This document shows positions 40,237 to 49,200 of a stretch of 64,000 nt of DNA, one piece after another. The notes below the pieces were generated by a model. The model saw only the letters and a program-made list of their open reading frames with translations. It did no database searches and was not told the DNA's origin. The position numbers and the translations under genes were made by a program. Origin of the DNA: Cladocopium goreaui (lineage: Eukaryota; Sar; Dinophyceae; Suessiales; Symbiodiniaceae); assembly GCA_947184155.2 (NCBI GenBank), contig CAMXCT020000835.1, positions 285,001 through 349,000 of the forward strand. Direction: 5' to 3'. Position 1 is the first letter of the stretch. Each line of letters starts with the position of its first letter.

Positions 40237-43200
40237 TTGTTGGATACCATTTCAGCTACGGCTATGGAGCACACTGCCTCATCAGCATCGGCACCGTGCA
40301 GTTCAGAGTTTGTGCATGTAGTTTCACCAATGCATGACAACACCGAGTCAGCTCTCCCCAAGGAGACACCTTTGGTTAGCGAAGCACCTATATATGAGGT
40401 ACCGACAGTTCCAGTTCCTAATGCAGTTTCCAGTTCTCAGAGCGCACCAGCATTGCCGGCCTCATCCAGCCAATCACCTCGAATTTTTTTGGATATTTGC
40501 TGTGGGGTGCAATCACCATTGTCCAAAGCCGTGATGGAATTCCATGGGGATACGTTGCGTTTTGATATTCTAATCAACACTGCTGATGATTTATTGAATG
40601 ATATCCGATATGAACGGTTGTTGCGCGTTTGCGCTTCAGGCATAGTGGCTTATGCAGGAGCTTCTCCAAGTTGCTGTGAGTATTCAAGGCTCAAACTCCG
40701 TCCAGGCGGACCACCTGCACTTCGAACCCCGGAGCACTTGGATGGAAAACCGGGTATATCGGGACATCAACTTCTCAAAGTTCAGGAAAGCAATTTAATG
40801 TTGGAAAGGTGTATTCATTGCCTGCGATTAGTGGTCTCCTCAGGAGGTCATGGCCACCTCGAGCAACCAAAAACGGCCATGAGTTGGATCGAGCCCATGG
40901 TACAACAATTTATACAGCAGGAATCTTGTGTATGTGTTTCAATAGCAGCTTGCAGCTTCGGCAAGGATTGGCACAAGCATTGGATGCTAGCATCAACGTA
41001 CCCGGAAGTGGCACGTATGGCCTCCGAATGTCTTCATCCGCCGGGCACACACCAACAGATTGCTGGTGCATTGTCCGAGACTGGCCAATTTTTGAGTCGC
41101 GAGACAGCAGAATACCCAGTTGCCATGGCGACAAAGTTTGGGCAAATCATCAAACCTCTGCTGACCAAGCAGGGTCTGGACATTAGCTTGGATCAGGTTG
41201 AACAATTTTTTCCGATCAAATCACAATCTGCAGTCCCATTTGCGCGCCAAGACGGGGGCGGGTTTGCTTCCCAGGCAGATTGGAGCGCAGGACACAAATT
41301 TGCGGACTGCTTTCAAACTTTGAGACGGAATTTTTTCAGACAGATCATGAAGGATCGCTTGGATCAAGTTATCTTGCGATCATTTACAAATCGAACGGAC
41401 GCCCCACCGTTTTCCATGGAGCAGGTTGCCCCATTCAAGAGTTTTCTGGACGAATTTTTGCTGGCTCAGGGTTTGGAACCCAACTGGTCGGTCCCCAAGG
41501 ACCAAAACTTGTGTCTCTTTATTCTCCAGCACATGTGCGTATGCATGGATGATCCGGATACATCTCTTTTTAAATACCTCATCGAAGGGGTGCCCTTGGG
41601 AATCCATGAGGAGATTACTCCATCTAGCTGCTTTCCGATTCAAACTCAGGAGACTGAACTTGATCCTCCATTGTTGACAGTGCACCACACGAACTGGAGC
41701 TCTGCTGATGAAGATCCTTCAACTGTTCAGGAACTTATTGATAAGGAGGTCGCTGCAGGTTGGGTGGAGATTTTTCCTGGTTCCTTGGAAGATGCACAAC
41801 AATTTTTTGAACATGGGTTAGCGATCGGCAAATTGGGCTTGGCGCTGAGCGATTCTCGCCCTCCAAGATTGGTCTTGGACTCGACAGTATGTGGAGTCAA
41901 TCCACAGTGTCGAATACCTGAGCGAGCGACGCTCCCTACAGCTCGTGATGTCATGCGGGCCTATCCTCTCCGACAATCGAGGAGAGAGCTGTCAGGTGTG
42001 TCATTTGATGTGCGTAGTGCACACAAGCAAGTGGCGGTTCACCCCAAGTATAGGGGTTACCTTTGTTTTCAGTTCAATGGCAAGATCTACTACTACAAGA
42101 ATTGTCCTTTTGGGGCTGTGGTATCCGCCCATTTTTGGTCACGTCTTGGCGGCGTCTTCCAGCGTTTATTTCACAGGATTTGTTACCTTCCTCATGCGTC
42201 ATTCATATACGTTGACGACATGCTTTGGATTCAAGAATCTCAGATCATTGGGTTGAGCGCTGCGGTCATCGCCATCTTGTGTATTCTTACAGGCTTGCCA
42301 ATCTCATGGAAGAAATGTGAAGTTGGTGCAACAGTTATTTGGATCGGGTGGTCCTTTAACCTTCGCTCTGGGTATATCACTCTCCCTGACGTCAAACGAC
42401 GCAAACTGCTGGAATTGCTGGAAAAGCTCTTGACCTCCAGTCACTGTTCCAAGAAAACGTTAGAGCGTTTTCTTGGTTTGGCTTTATGGGTTACACAACT
42501 TTGGCCAGAGATGAGGATTTGGCTGCACTACTTATACAGGGACTTGCACTCCATACCAGCATCCCAGTTCTCAGTGGACCCGGGTAGCTGGGAAGAACTC
42601 ATCGCATGTGTTTCCGATGACCTTATCTTTGTTCGAAAACCTCCATTTTCAGCGATTCCACTTCAAGGCCGTTTGGTACAGGTGCGGCATCAACCAGTTA
42701 AAACTCGATCCGATTTGCGCACTTGTGCATTGACGGACAAACGAATTTGGTTACGGGTCAGAGACCCCAATAGCCTCAAACGAAAATTATCTCCATCATC
42801 CATCCGTATGTTGCGGATGTATATGGCTTGGCTGGGCAGACTGTCCCCAGTTCGATCTATGTGGCCTAAACAAACCTGGTCTGGATTGTGTGTGGCAGAT
42901 GCATATGCAGCTGGTAGCAAATGCGGTATTGGCGGTGCCTTATTTTTTCCTTCCGGTTCATGTGCATGGTTCAGTTTGCAAATGACATCGAGCGATTTTC
43001 AATCTTTGCAAATCCCAATGCATGATGACTTGCAGACAGACATAGCTTCTTTGGAGACTTTAGCACAGATTGCGCTAATCTTCATTGCAGTTCGCTCTTT
43101 TCCTGGTTCTCGGATCCCTATCAAGATCCCGACATTATCAGACAACACGGGTGCCGAGGCTGTGTCAAATAAACTTTTTACAACTCAACTCCCATTGGCG

Positions 43201-43452
43201 CTTTTTTTGGAGAAACTCTGTTTGTTAATTGCAACCTCACACACGGAAGTCCAAGTGGGACATATCCCAGGGAAGGACAACGAGTATGCTGATGCACTGA
43301 GCCGCTGGGATAACAATGGTTCTCCTCCTCATAATTTTTTACCTTCAGACAGAGTTCAACTGCAGCTCGCAGATCTTTGGAACTTGGCCAGACAACCACA
43401 ACTTGTTCCTGCGAATACCTGGATTCCATGGCAACTGCCTCATGCTTCGTAG
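40237..43452 (+). CDS. methyltransferase-like / reverse transcriptase / RNase H polyprotein
   Basis: Frame opens at 40237; first ATG is at 40264 (MEHTASSASAP). About residues 84-270: FLDICCGVQSPLS (SAM-binding motif I-like) and GASPSCCEYSR (motif IV-like, Cys-containing), reading as a class I, possibly cytosine-5, methyltransferase-like domain; inference. RT: SFDVRSAHKQV (motif A, about 590), PFGAVVSAHFW (motif B), FIYVDDML (motif C, about 657), GLPISWKKC and WIGWSF. RNase H: CVADAYAAG (about 885), SLETLAQ, LSDNTGAE (968), KDNEYADALSRW (1012-1023). In DIRS1 the methyltransferase domain follows RNase H; here it precedes RT. All core acidic residues of RT and RNase H are present. Confidence 0.88.
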   Translation: MLDTISATAMEHTASSASAPCSSEFVHVVSPMHDNTESALPKETPLVSEAPIYEVPTVPVPNAVSSSQSAPALPASSSQSPRIFLDICCGVQSPLSKAVMEFHGDTLRFDILINTADDLLNDIRYERLLRVCASGIVAYAGASPSCCEYSRLKLRPGGPPALRTPEHLDGKPGISGHQLLKVQESNLMLERCIHCLRLVVSSGGHGHLEQPKTAMSWIEPMVQQFIQQESCVCVSIAACSFGKDWHKHWMLASTYPEVARMASECLHPPGTHQQIAGALSETGQFLSRETAEYPVAMATKFGQIIKPLLTKQGLDISLDQVEQFFPIKSQSAVPFARQDGGGFASQADWSAGHKFADCFQTLRRNFFRQIMKDRLDQVILRSFTNRTDAPPFSMEQVAPFKSFLDEFLLAQGLEPNWSVPKDQNLCLFILQHMCVCMDDPDTSLFKYLIEGVPLGIHEEITPSSCFPIQTQETELDPPLLTVHHTNWSSADEDPSTVQELIDKEVAAGWVEIFPGSLEDAQQFFEHGLAIGKLGLALSDSRPPRLVLDSTVCGVNPQCRIPERATLPTARDVMRAYPLRQSRRELSGVSFDVRSAHKQVAVHPKYRGYLCFQFNGKIYYYKNCPFGAVVSAHFWSRLGGVFQRLFHRICYLPHASFIYVDDMLWIQESQIIGLSAAVIAILCILTGLPISWKKCEVGATVIWIGWSFNLRSGYITLPDVKRRKLLELLEKLLTSSHCSKKTLERFLGLALWVTQLWPEMRIWLHYLYRDLHSIPASQFSVDPGSWEELIACVSDDLIFVRKPPFSAIPLQGRLVQVRHQPVKTRSDLRTCALTDKRIWLRVRDPNSLKRKLSPSSIRMLRMYMAWLGRLSPVRSMWPKQTWSGLCVADAYAAGSKCGIGGALFFPSGSCAWFSLQMTSSDFQSLQIPMHDDLQTDIASLETLAQIALIFIAVRSFPGSRIPIKIPTLSDNTGAEAVSNKLFTTQLPLALFLEKLCLLIATSHTEVQVGHIPGKDNEYADALSRWDNNGSPPHNFLPSDRVQLQLADLWNLARQPQLVPANTWIPWQLPHAS

Positions 43453-43554
43453 TTTCATGCTGACATCTTTCCGGTTTGTCAATTGCTGGATAATTCCCCT
43501 CTGAATAAAGGGGATAGTTGGCGTTATTATCCTCAATTGTCAATAGTTGTTTGT

Positions 43555-43812
43555 GGGGTATCAGATGCCATTGACAATTTTTGGCTGCTGTGTTGAATTC
43601 AGAATTCAACTGCGTTACAATAAATCCAGCAATGAAAAAAAGGAAAGATTAATAAATTCGTGCTGAAGATGAGAGGGACGGGAATTTCAAACTGTTGTCG
43701 TTTTTGCGTTTTCGACGTTTTTAATAAATTAATAGGTCTCGGCGTTTTTATATGTTATATCAACCTGTATGTGATATAACTGTTTAGAATGTAATGAATG
43801 TCCACCTTGAAC
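43555..43812 (+). repeat. B1 repeat (258 bp)
   Basis: GGGGTATCAGATGCC to CACCTTGAAC; identical by eye to B2 (44250-44507). Directly followed by A2. Confidence 0.92.
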
Positions 43813-43930
43813 TTTTACTGTACTCGTTCAGTAATGTTTGTAGGGGGTACTTCATTATATGAAATAACCACTACATTTTGGCTCAAGGTGGCGTTCATTA
43901 CATTTGCTTTGTGGTTCAACAAATTTTTTA
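43813..43930 (+). repeat. A2 repeat (118 bp)
   Basis: Copy of A1 abutting B1. The B1-A2 unit is the internal template expected in split-direct-repeat elements. Confidence 0.92.
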
Positions 43931-44005
43931 CCCTCCCTCCACACCTCTTTTAGCTTTAATTAGCTATTAGTTCCGGTCCAACCTTGTGACAGCTGAACAG
44001 ATCGT

Positions 44006-44242
44006 ATGGACTTTTCGACACGGAAATTTGACTCATTTCAATTCTCTGGGAATGCGCTGATTTCGAATGAGCTTTTACACGACCATCCCGGTCGACCACT
44101 GACCTTGCTGCAATTTGACCTTCCGGCCTTCAATGCTTTGGATTATGGGATGACAAATTTTGAGTTCATCCAGATGCGCTTCGCAAAGGTGTATTCGACC
44201 AGACCGAATTCACAATTTTTCACCTCATTTCCCTATGTTTAA
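44006..44242 (+). CDS. small ORF in the A2-B2 spacer, unknown
   Basis: 78 residues (MDFSTRKFDSFQFSGNAL...) between A2 and B2, ending 7 bp before B2. No recognised motif. It may be coding, or chance in a spacer that the element keeps for replication. Confidence 0.3.
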   Translation: MDFSTRKFDSFQFSGNALISNELLHDHPGRPLTLLQFDLPAFNALDYGMTNFEFIQMRFAKVYSTRPNSQFFTSFPYV

Positions 44243-44249
44243 AACATGG

Positions 44250-44507
44250 GGGGTATCAGATGCCATTGACAATTTTTGGCTGCTGTGTTGAATTCAGAAT
44301 TCAACTGCGTTACAATAAATCCAGCAATGAAAAAAAGGAAAGATTAATAAATTCGTGCTGAAGATGAGAGGGACGGGAATTTCAAACTGTTGTCGTTTTT
44401 GCGTTTTCGACGTTTTTAATAAATTAATAGGTCTCGGCGTTTTTATATGTTATATCAACCTGTATGTGATATAACTGTTTAGAATGTAATGAATGTCCAC
44501 CTTGAAC
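44250..44507 (+). repeat. B2 terminal repeat (258 bp)
   Basis: 3' end of the element. Ends CACCTTGAAC, after which host coding sequence resumes (AGAGGCAGAG). Confidence 0.92.
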
Positions 44508-44872
44508 AGAGGCAGAGATCGCAGCAGGCCGACCAAAGGCAAACAACCAGAAAAAGGCCTATTAACGTACCTGAGCCTCCTGCGCCTCCATCCCGCATGA
44601 CGGGCACGCAATGGCTTGACCAAGGAACAGCTTCCAGCTCTTCCGGACACCGCAATTACGGTTACAGCTATGATCAGCCGTCATACTATAGCGTGAATCC
44701 TCATACCACTAATGTAGAATACGTCCCAGGGTACCAAGTACCCAGACAGCGTTGGGTTCAGAAATTTGACGGATCGTGGCTTGACATGATTCCGCAAACA
44801 CCGGATCAGTCCATTTTCTTTCATCAGACCGGTGAGCTCAGAAGGAGAAACGAATTGAGTTTCTACGGTTAG
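44508..44872 (+). CDS. host-like gene, C-terminal part beyond the insertion
   Basis: In frame with 35230-35835 once the element is removed: C at 35835 plus AG at 44508 form Gln, giving RERSQQADQRQRSQQADQRQ, an internal tandem peptide repeat. Continues with a Pro-rich and Tyr/Ser-rich tail (PEPPAPPSRMTG, YGYSYDQPSYYS) to the TAG at 44870-44872. No domain was recognised in this tail. The gene is interrupted and presumably non-functional in this allele. Confidence 0.65.
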
Positions 44873-45523
44873 TTACTATTTCACTATGGGCTTGTAGCCC
44901 CAAAAATTTTGCTATGTTCCGCATTTGCGGTCGCTTGCCAACAGCCGAGAACAACCGCTTGCCAACAGCGGAGAGTAGCTTTTTGTACAGTTTTGTTTTT
45001 GTCTTCGGACCGTCTCACAGCAGATCACAGGCTGAGCGCTACCTGTGAAACAGAGTTGCATGTTCCGACACGAAGAAACTTTGTGTCTGTTTGTGATTTC
45101 ATGTTGTTTACGTGTCTACACAATGCTGTCATGCATGTTGACATGTACAACTAGTTCATATGTTTCATGCGTACTCCGCATGGCTCAAGCAAAGCCGCGT
45201 AGAAAAGAATCGCAGTCTTGCCGCTGACCGCAGGTGTTAGATCCGTAATTCAGGGCTCCCCTAATACGGGGATAGCTACCTCACCCCCCCTTAAGGTACC
45301 CCTTAAGCCCCCCCTTAAGGTTGCGCTGTTTGAAGGGTGAAGGGCCCAGTATGTAGTTTCTATAGCTAGGTCAGCCATAAGCCACCCAATTCGCACCTCA
45401 AGGCGATAGATAAGCTTCAATCTGTATTTTGTGTTTTTGTTTTTTAAACTCCACTTGAATTGGCCCTGCAACGAGGGACCCCGACCCCGGGTACCGGGTG
45501 TTCGGGGTTTCCCTAGCTCCGCT
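44873..45523. other. no gene seen
   Basis: 3' flank of the host-like gene. CTTGCCAACAGC occurs twice (about 44935 and 44959). A CCTTAAGG-rich stretch lies near 45290-45320. No supported ORF. Confidence 0.45.
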
Positions 45524-45740
45524 GATTCACTGGAAACATTTCCTGTCCTTGTACAAACGTATTTCCGACAGCTTATGCTCATGTAAGGACCGAGCCTTTA
45601 GCGCGACATCGGCCAAACTCGAGGAAAAAAAAAAGATTCACTGGAAACATTTGAACCCTACCGCCTTGACAGTATTTCACAGTCCTAGTTGTACACTGGG
45701 AACCTGACACCGGGTACCGGTTGTTCAGGGTTACGCCCAC
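45485..45740. repeat. two CCGGGTACCGG motifs upstream of copy B
   Basis: CCCCGGGTACCGGGTGTTC (about 45485) and CACCGGGTACCGGTTGTTC (about 45709), each followed by GGGGTT/AGGGTT, form a direct repeat about 224 bp apart. A similar CCCCGGGTACCGGTG precedes copy A (18903), and GGGGTACCC palindromes follow copy B (about 52680 and 52750). Confidence 0.5.
45542..45634 (+). mobile_element. SINE-like repeat S1 with 18-bp target duplication
   Basis: 93-nt insertion ending GGCCAAACTCGAGG plus A10, flanked by GATTCACTGGAAACATTT at 45524-45541 and 45635-45652. Its 3' half matches the S1 copies at 22472 and 33312; its 5' half is longer (CCTGTCCTTGTACAAACG). Confidence 0.9.
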
Positions 45741-45746
45741 GCCAGA

Positions 45747-46211
45747 ATGATACAGCAGCTCATGACAGCAAATAGGTTCATTTCATTGGCGTCGGATGAC
45801 CCTGACGACTCAGATACAGACATCGAGCCAACGGTACCAACCATCACCGAAAAAACCCGCGAGGATGCGTCAGCTGACAGTGACCAATCAGTCTACTTCG
45901 ACGCTCTAGAGGCCGAGGATGACGCTCCCTACTTCCTACAAGGAACTGAGCCTCCCCCAAGAGAGGAGTGGGAAATTGCCGCGCCCATAGATTTCTCCAA
46001 TGTCCAGGGGGTCTTGCAAATAAGCCACCAACTGGACGAGCTCTTCCTGTCGGAGAAAGAGATTGAAACCCCACTCGGTATGGATGACACCAAGCAGAAT
46101 TGGAAGTGGGCAGACGTAGGCTCTCGTCGAATGCCCCGATCACCCCTGACATACCCAACAGTAATGGTGGACGAGGGGAATGGAATCCGCTCGTCAGAGG
46201 AAGCAAATTAG
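45747..46211 (+). CDS. modular family copy B, acidic N-terminal segment
   Basis: 154 codons (MIQQLMTANRFISLASDD). Acidic, with DDSDTDIEP similar to the EDSDTDPDE patch of copy A. It overlaps the next frame by 112 nt, and a one-frame change is needed to join them, probably in 46100-46211. The GT-A-like domain of copies A and C is absent upstream. Confidence 0.5.
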   Translation: MIQQLMTANRFISLASDDPDDSDTDIEPTVPTITEKTREDASADSDQSVYFDALEAEDDAPYFLQGTEPPPREEWEIAAPIDFSNVQGVLQISHQLDELFLSEKEIETPLGMDDTKQNWKWADVGSRRMPRSPLTYPTVMVDEGNGIRSSEEAN

Positions 46212-49200
46212 TAGCAAGACCACACGTCGCACGACAGCGCAGCCTTACCAAGACGCAGGTATTGCTGCTCCAGAGCCTCTGGACGCCAGTGGAACTCCCT
46301 AATTACAACAACGACCACACACCCTGGCCCCAGACCTGCCAGACCGCCCACGTCCTCTGCGGACAGCAAGCTAGCCTCCAACTGCCCACTGCCCAAATTC
46401 TCCCTCTTCTTGAAGCACTGCAGCAACGACTGGGAATTGACCCTAGCAACGCAGAACTGGCCATTAACGAAGTTCTTGCCAGCCATGCCGATCCTCAATA
46501 CACTGATTGGAAGATCATTATCATGGATAACACCACCTGGCAACTCAATCCCGCTGACCCAGGGTCCCTGGATGTTCAGTGCACTGGATTGGGTGGAGGA
46601 GAACTCGACGACGAGTGGGATGTACTGCTAGCTTGCAAAAAGGAAGCACATGTTTACGGACCATCTCTCAGCAAGCAGGACGATTGGAATGCGAGAGCTG
46701 GCACAATTGCAGGAACCGCCCACACACAAGAATATTTGTTACTGCATATAGCCATGTTCCCAATTGGTGCCCACACCTGGTGCCATGTTCTTGGAGTGCC
46801 CGACGCTGATCAATTGCAAGCACAGATCATCAGCCGTGCCATGAAACTGCTACGTTTCTGTCCCATTACCCCGGCGCATAGGAAACCGCCATGGCCAGGG
46901 TACAAGCACGGCCTGCGACTCTTTACCAAACTGTTGGTTGCGCACCCATTGGTCGGAGTGTGCCTGCCCCCCGAAATCCGTCCGGCAGAGTATCTCAAAT
47001 TAACAGGTTACATGGTAGGTTCCCTCTTCATTCGAGGGCACAGTGCAGGCTCGTATGCAGGAATGGTATGGGAAGCCATCCTTGCTGAATTCCCGGACAT
47101 TGAAGGCAAAACGGTGCTAGCAGCCATTGCTCTGCCACCATCGCTTCTAACGACACACAGACTGTCCCATCACCGAAAGGTACACCTCATCCATCATGCA
47201 GATGACCGACTGTGTGTCTGGAACCCGTCCAATCAAGACATCAAACTGCTCCAACAACAGGGGTTCGCAATCACACACATCACAGGATGGCGAGTATACC
47301 TCGGCACTGCCCAACATAACTACTCGCACTGGACACGAGTTACCCTTCCAGAGGGACGACCGGACATGGCACAACTAGAGAGTACCCCAGGGGTGCTTCC
47401 CTTTGAAGTTTACTCACAAGCCCCCCTGCGGCTGATATCATGGTGCAGCTTTGAGCTCCCACAGGCAGCTAAGCGTCTCCTTCGTGAGTTAGCAATTATG
47501 TGCGAGCTACCAGAGACCACAACACAGGCACTAGTCAGCCACATTGCCGTACACAACTCACAGGTACGAACGGAGCAAGATGCAACTCAATATTTGGCCT
47601 CATTGGCAACTGTCACCATTGCGTCTAGGGCCAAATTGCTCAGTTATACTACCATGGTTCAACACTTCCTCGGCACCCTGCAACTGCCTATGGCTGTCTA
47701 CATGCTAGACTACTATCTGCCAATGCTCAGCCCCAATGAAGGCTACAATGAGACGGGGCTTACAATGCAAAGTGCTGGACCAATCCGTCAACCATGGCAA
47801 CCAATTGCATTCGAATTTCTTTTCAAAGGCAGCGAGTTTGGTCACTGGAGAGTTAAAGGAGGACAGGATGCATTCGCGTTCCGACACCCAAGCCTAGGCC
47901 AAACAGAAGTCTTCAGCCTCCTAGCAAGTGATGCACACCACCGCAAGGTTAGCCCTATAGGCACGGGAAGGCTCGTTGCAATGGTAGGAACCACAGATGC
48001 TCCAGCGGGCGACGTCAGAAACCTACAAATCCTTTTTGGGTTAGTCCTTGCCATCACGTCACGCTCATCCAAAAACAAGGATGAACTGCCTGCCACCCGA
48101 ATACACAGGCAGTGCAACCCCAGATTCATCGAAGTAGCCTTTCTCTCGGGGCCTGACATTGAATTTTTTGCCCATGAGCAATTCCTAGCCCTTCAAGACT
48201 GGTATCTTGCCTTTGGCCAAAGCCTGGAACCCATCGATGCTACCGTTCAGGGGAACGGAGGCCCACTCCCAGGCACCTTTTTCCTCAATACTATGTGGAT
48301 GTTTGGATGCACCAAGCCCACCAGAGAGGTGACTGCTGTCGCACAAACTCCCCCCTGCAGGTACCACCTTGGCCTAGGCATCTATAATGTCCAAACAGCA
48401 GTTGAAGGAATGGATGGCAACAAGCGATCACATTTCCTACATTTGTGCGGACAGTTACTACGCCTGGTACTTATCCCATGTCATGTGGAGGGTGAACCCC
48501 ATCAATGGACCCGCACAACTGCACTTTCCTTCGCTGCTGAACTAGATGGACATGTCTTGGGCACGCTATGTGCAGTGACAATGGCGTTACTCACCAATCG
48601 GCTAGACCTGTGTATTCAAGGACTCTTCGGTGCAGGCAAGTCCAAATCGATGGCAATCCTCATCCTGGCCTTGATTGAAATCGATACCACTGACAGCTTC
48701 AAGATTTTGTTTATATGCAAAGAAAACTCAGGCACTCGATCCTTTGCTGACCTGCTTCTATGGCTCGACCCCCCGTCGGGGGTGTTTGGGCGCATAGGTA
48801 GGTTGGTGGGGGACCAAGAACGGAACAAGAGCAGTTACTCCCACACTAAATTCGATATTTATCCCAGAGAAAGAAGGCAAATGCTGAACAAATGCCAGCT
48901 TGTGTTGGCTACAGGGGGTACGGTAGCTCAGGATCTCACCATGCAATGGTCCACGCTAGGAGGTTTCATGCAAGAGCTTTCCCTCATGGTCATTGATGAA
49001 GGGCAACAATATGGCACTGACCGGGAAATTGCAGTCATCAGCCTAATGAGGCAACAACCCCTAGTCCTGTGGACGGGAGATTCAGAGCAGACGCCAGGCG
49101 GCATTGATCGTGCAGCCCGTAACGCTAAACGATCCAGACAACTCCTCTTGTCCAAAAAACATGGGCTGCGAAGTGACCGGAATTATTATATGCCAGCTAA

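Larger units (their letters stand above)
35836..44507 (+). mobile_element. tyrosine-recombinase retrotransposon with split direct repeats (PAT/Ngaro-like layout)
   Basis: 8672 bp ordered A1 (118 bp), three ORFs, B1 (258 bp), A2 (118 bp), 319-bp spacer, B2 (258 bp). B1 and A2 are adjacent, so the B1-A2 junction reproduces the joint expected when the outer ends (B2 and A1) are joined in a circle. Each junction carries a C: GATC|TTTT, GAAC|TTTT, GAAC|AGAG. There is no target duplication. ORF order is recombinase, Gag-like, methyltransferase-like plus reverse transcriptase plus RNase H. The three ORFs are open and motif-complete apart from one Lys-for-Arg change in the recombinase. Confidence 0.9.
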
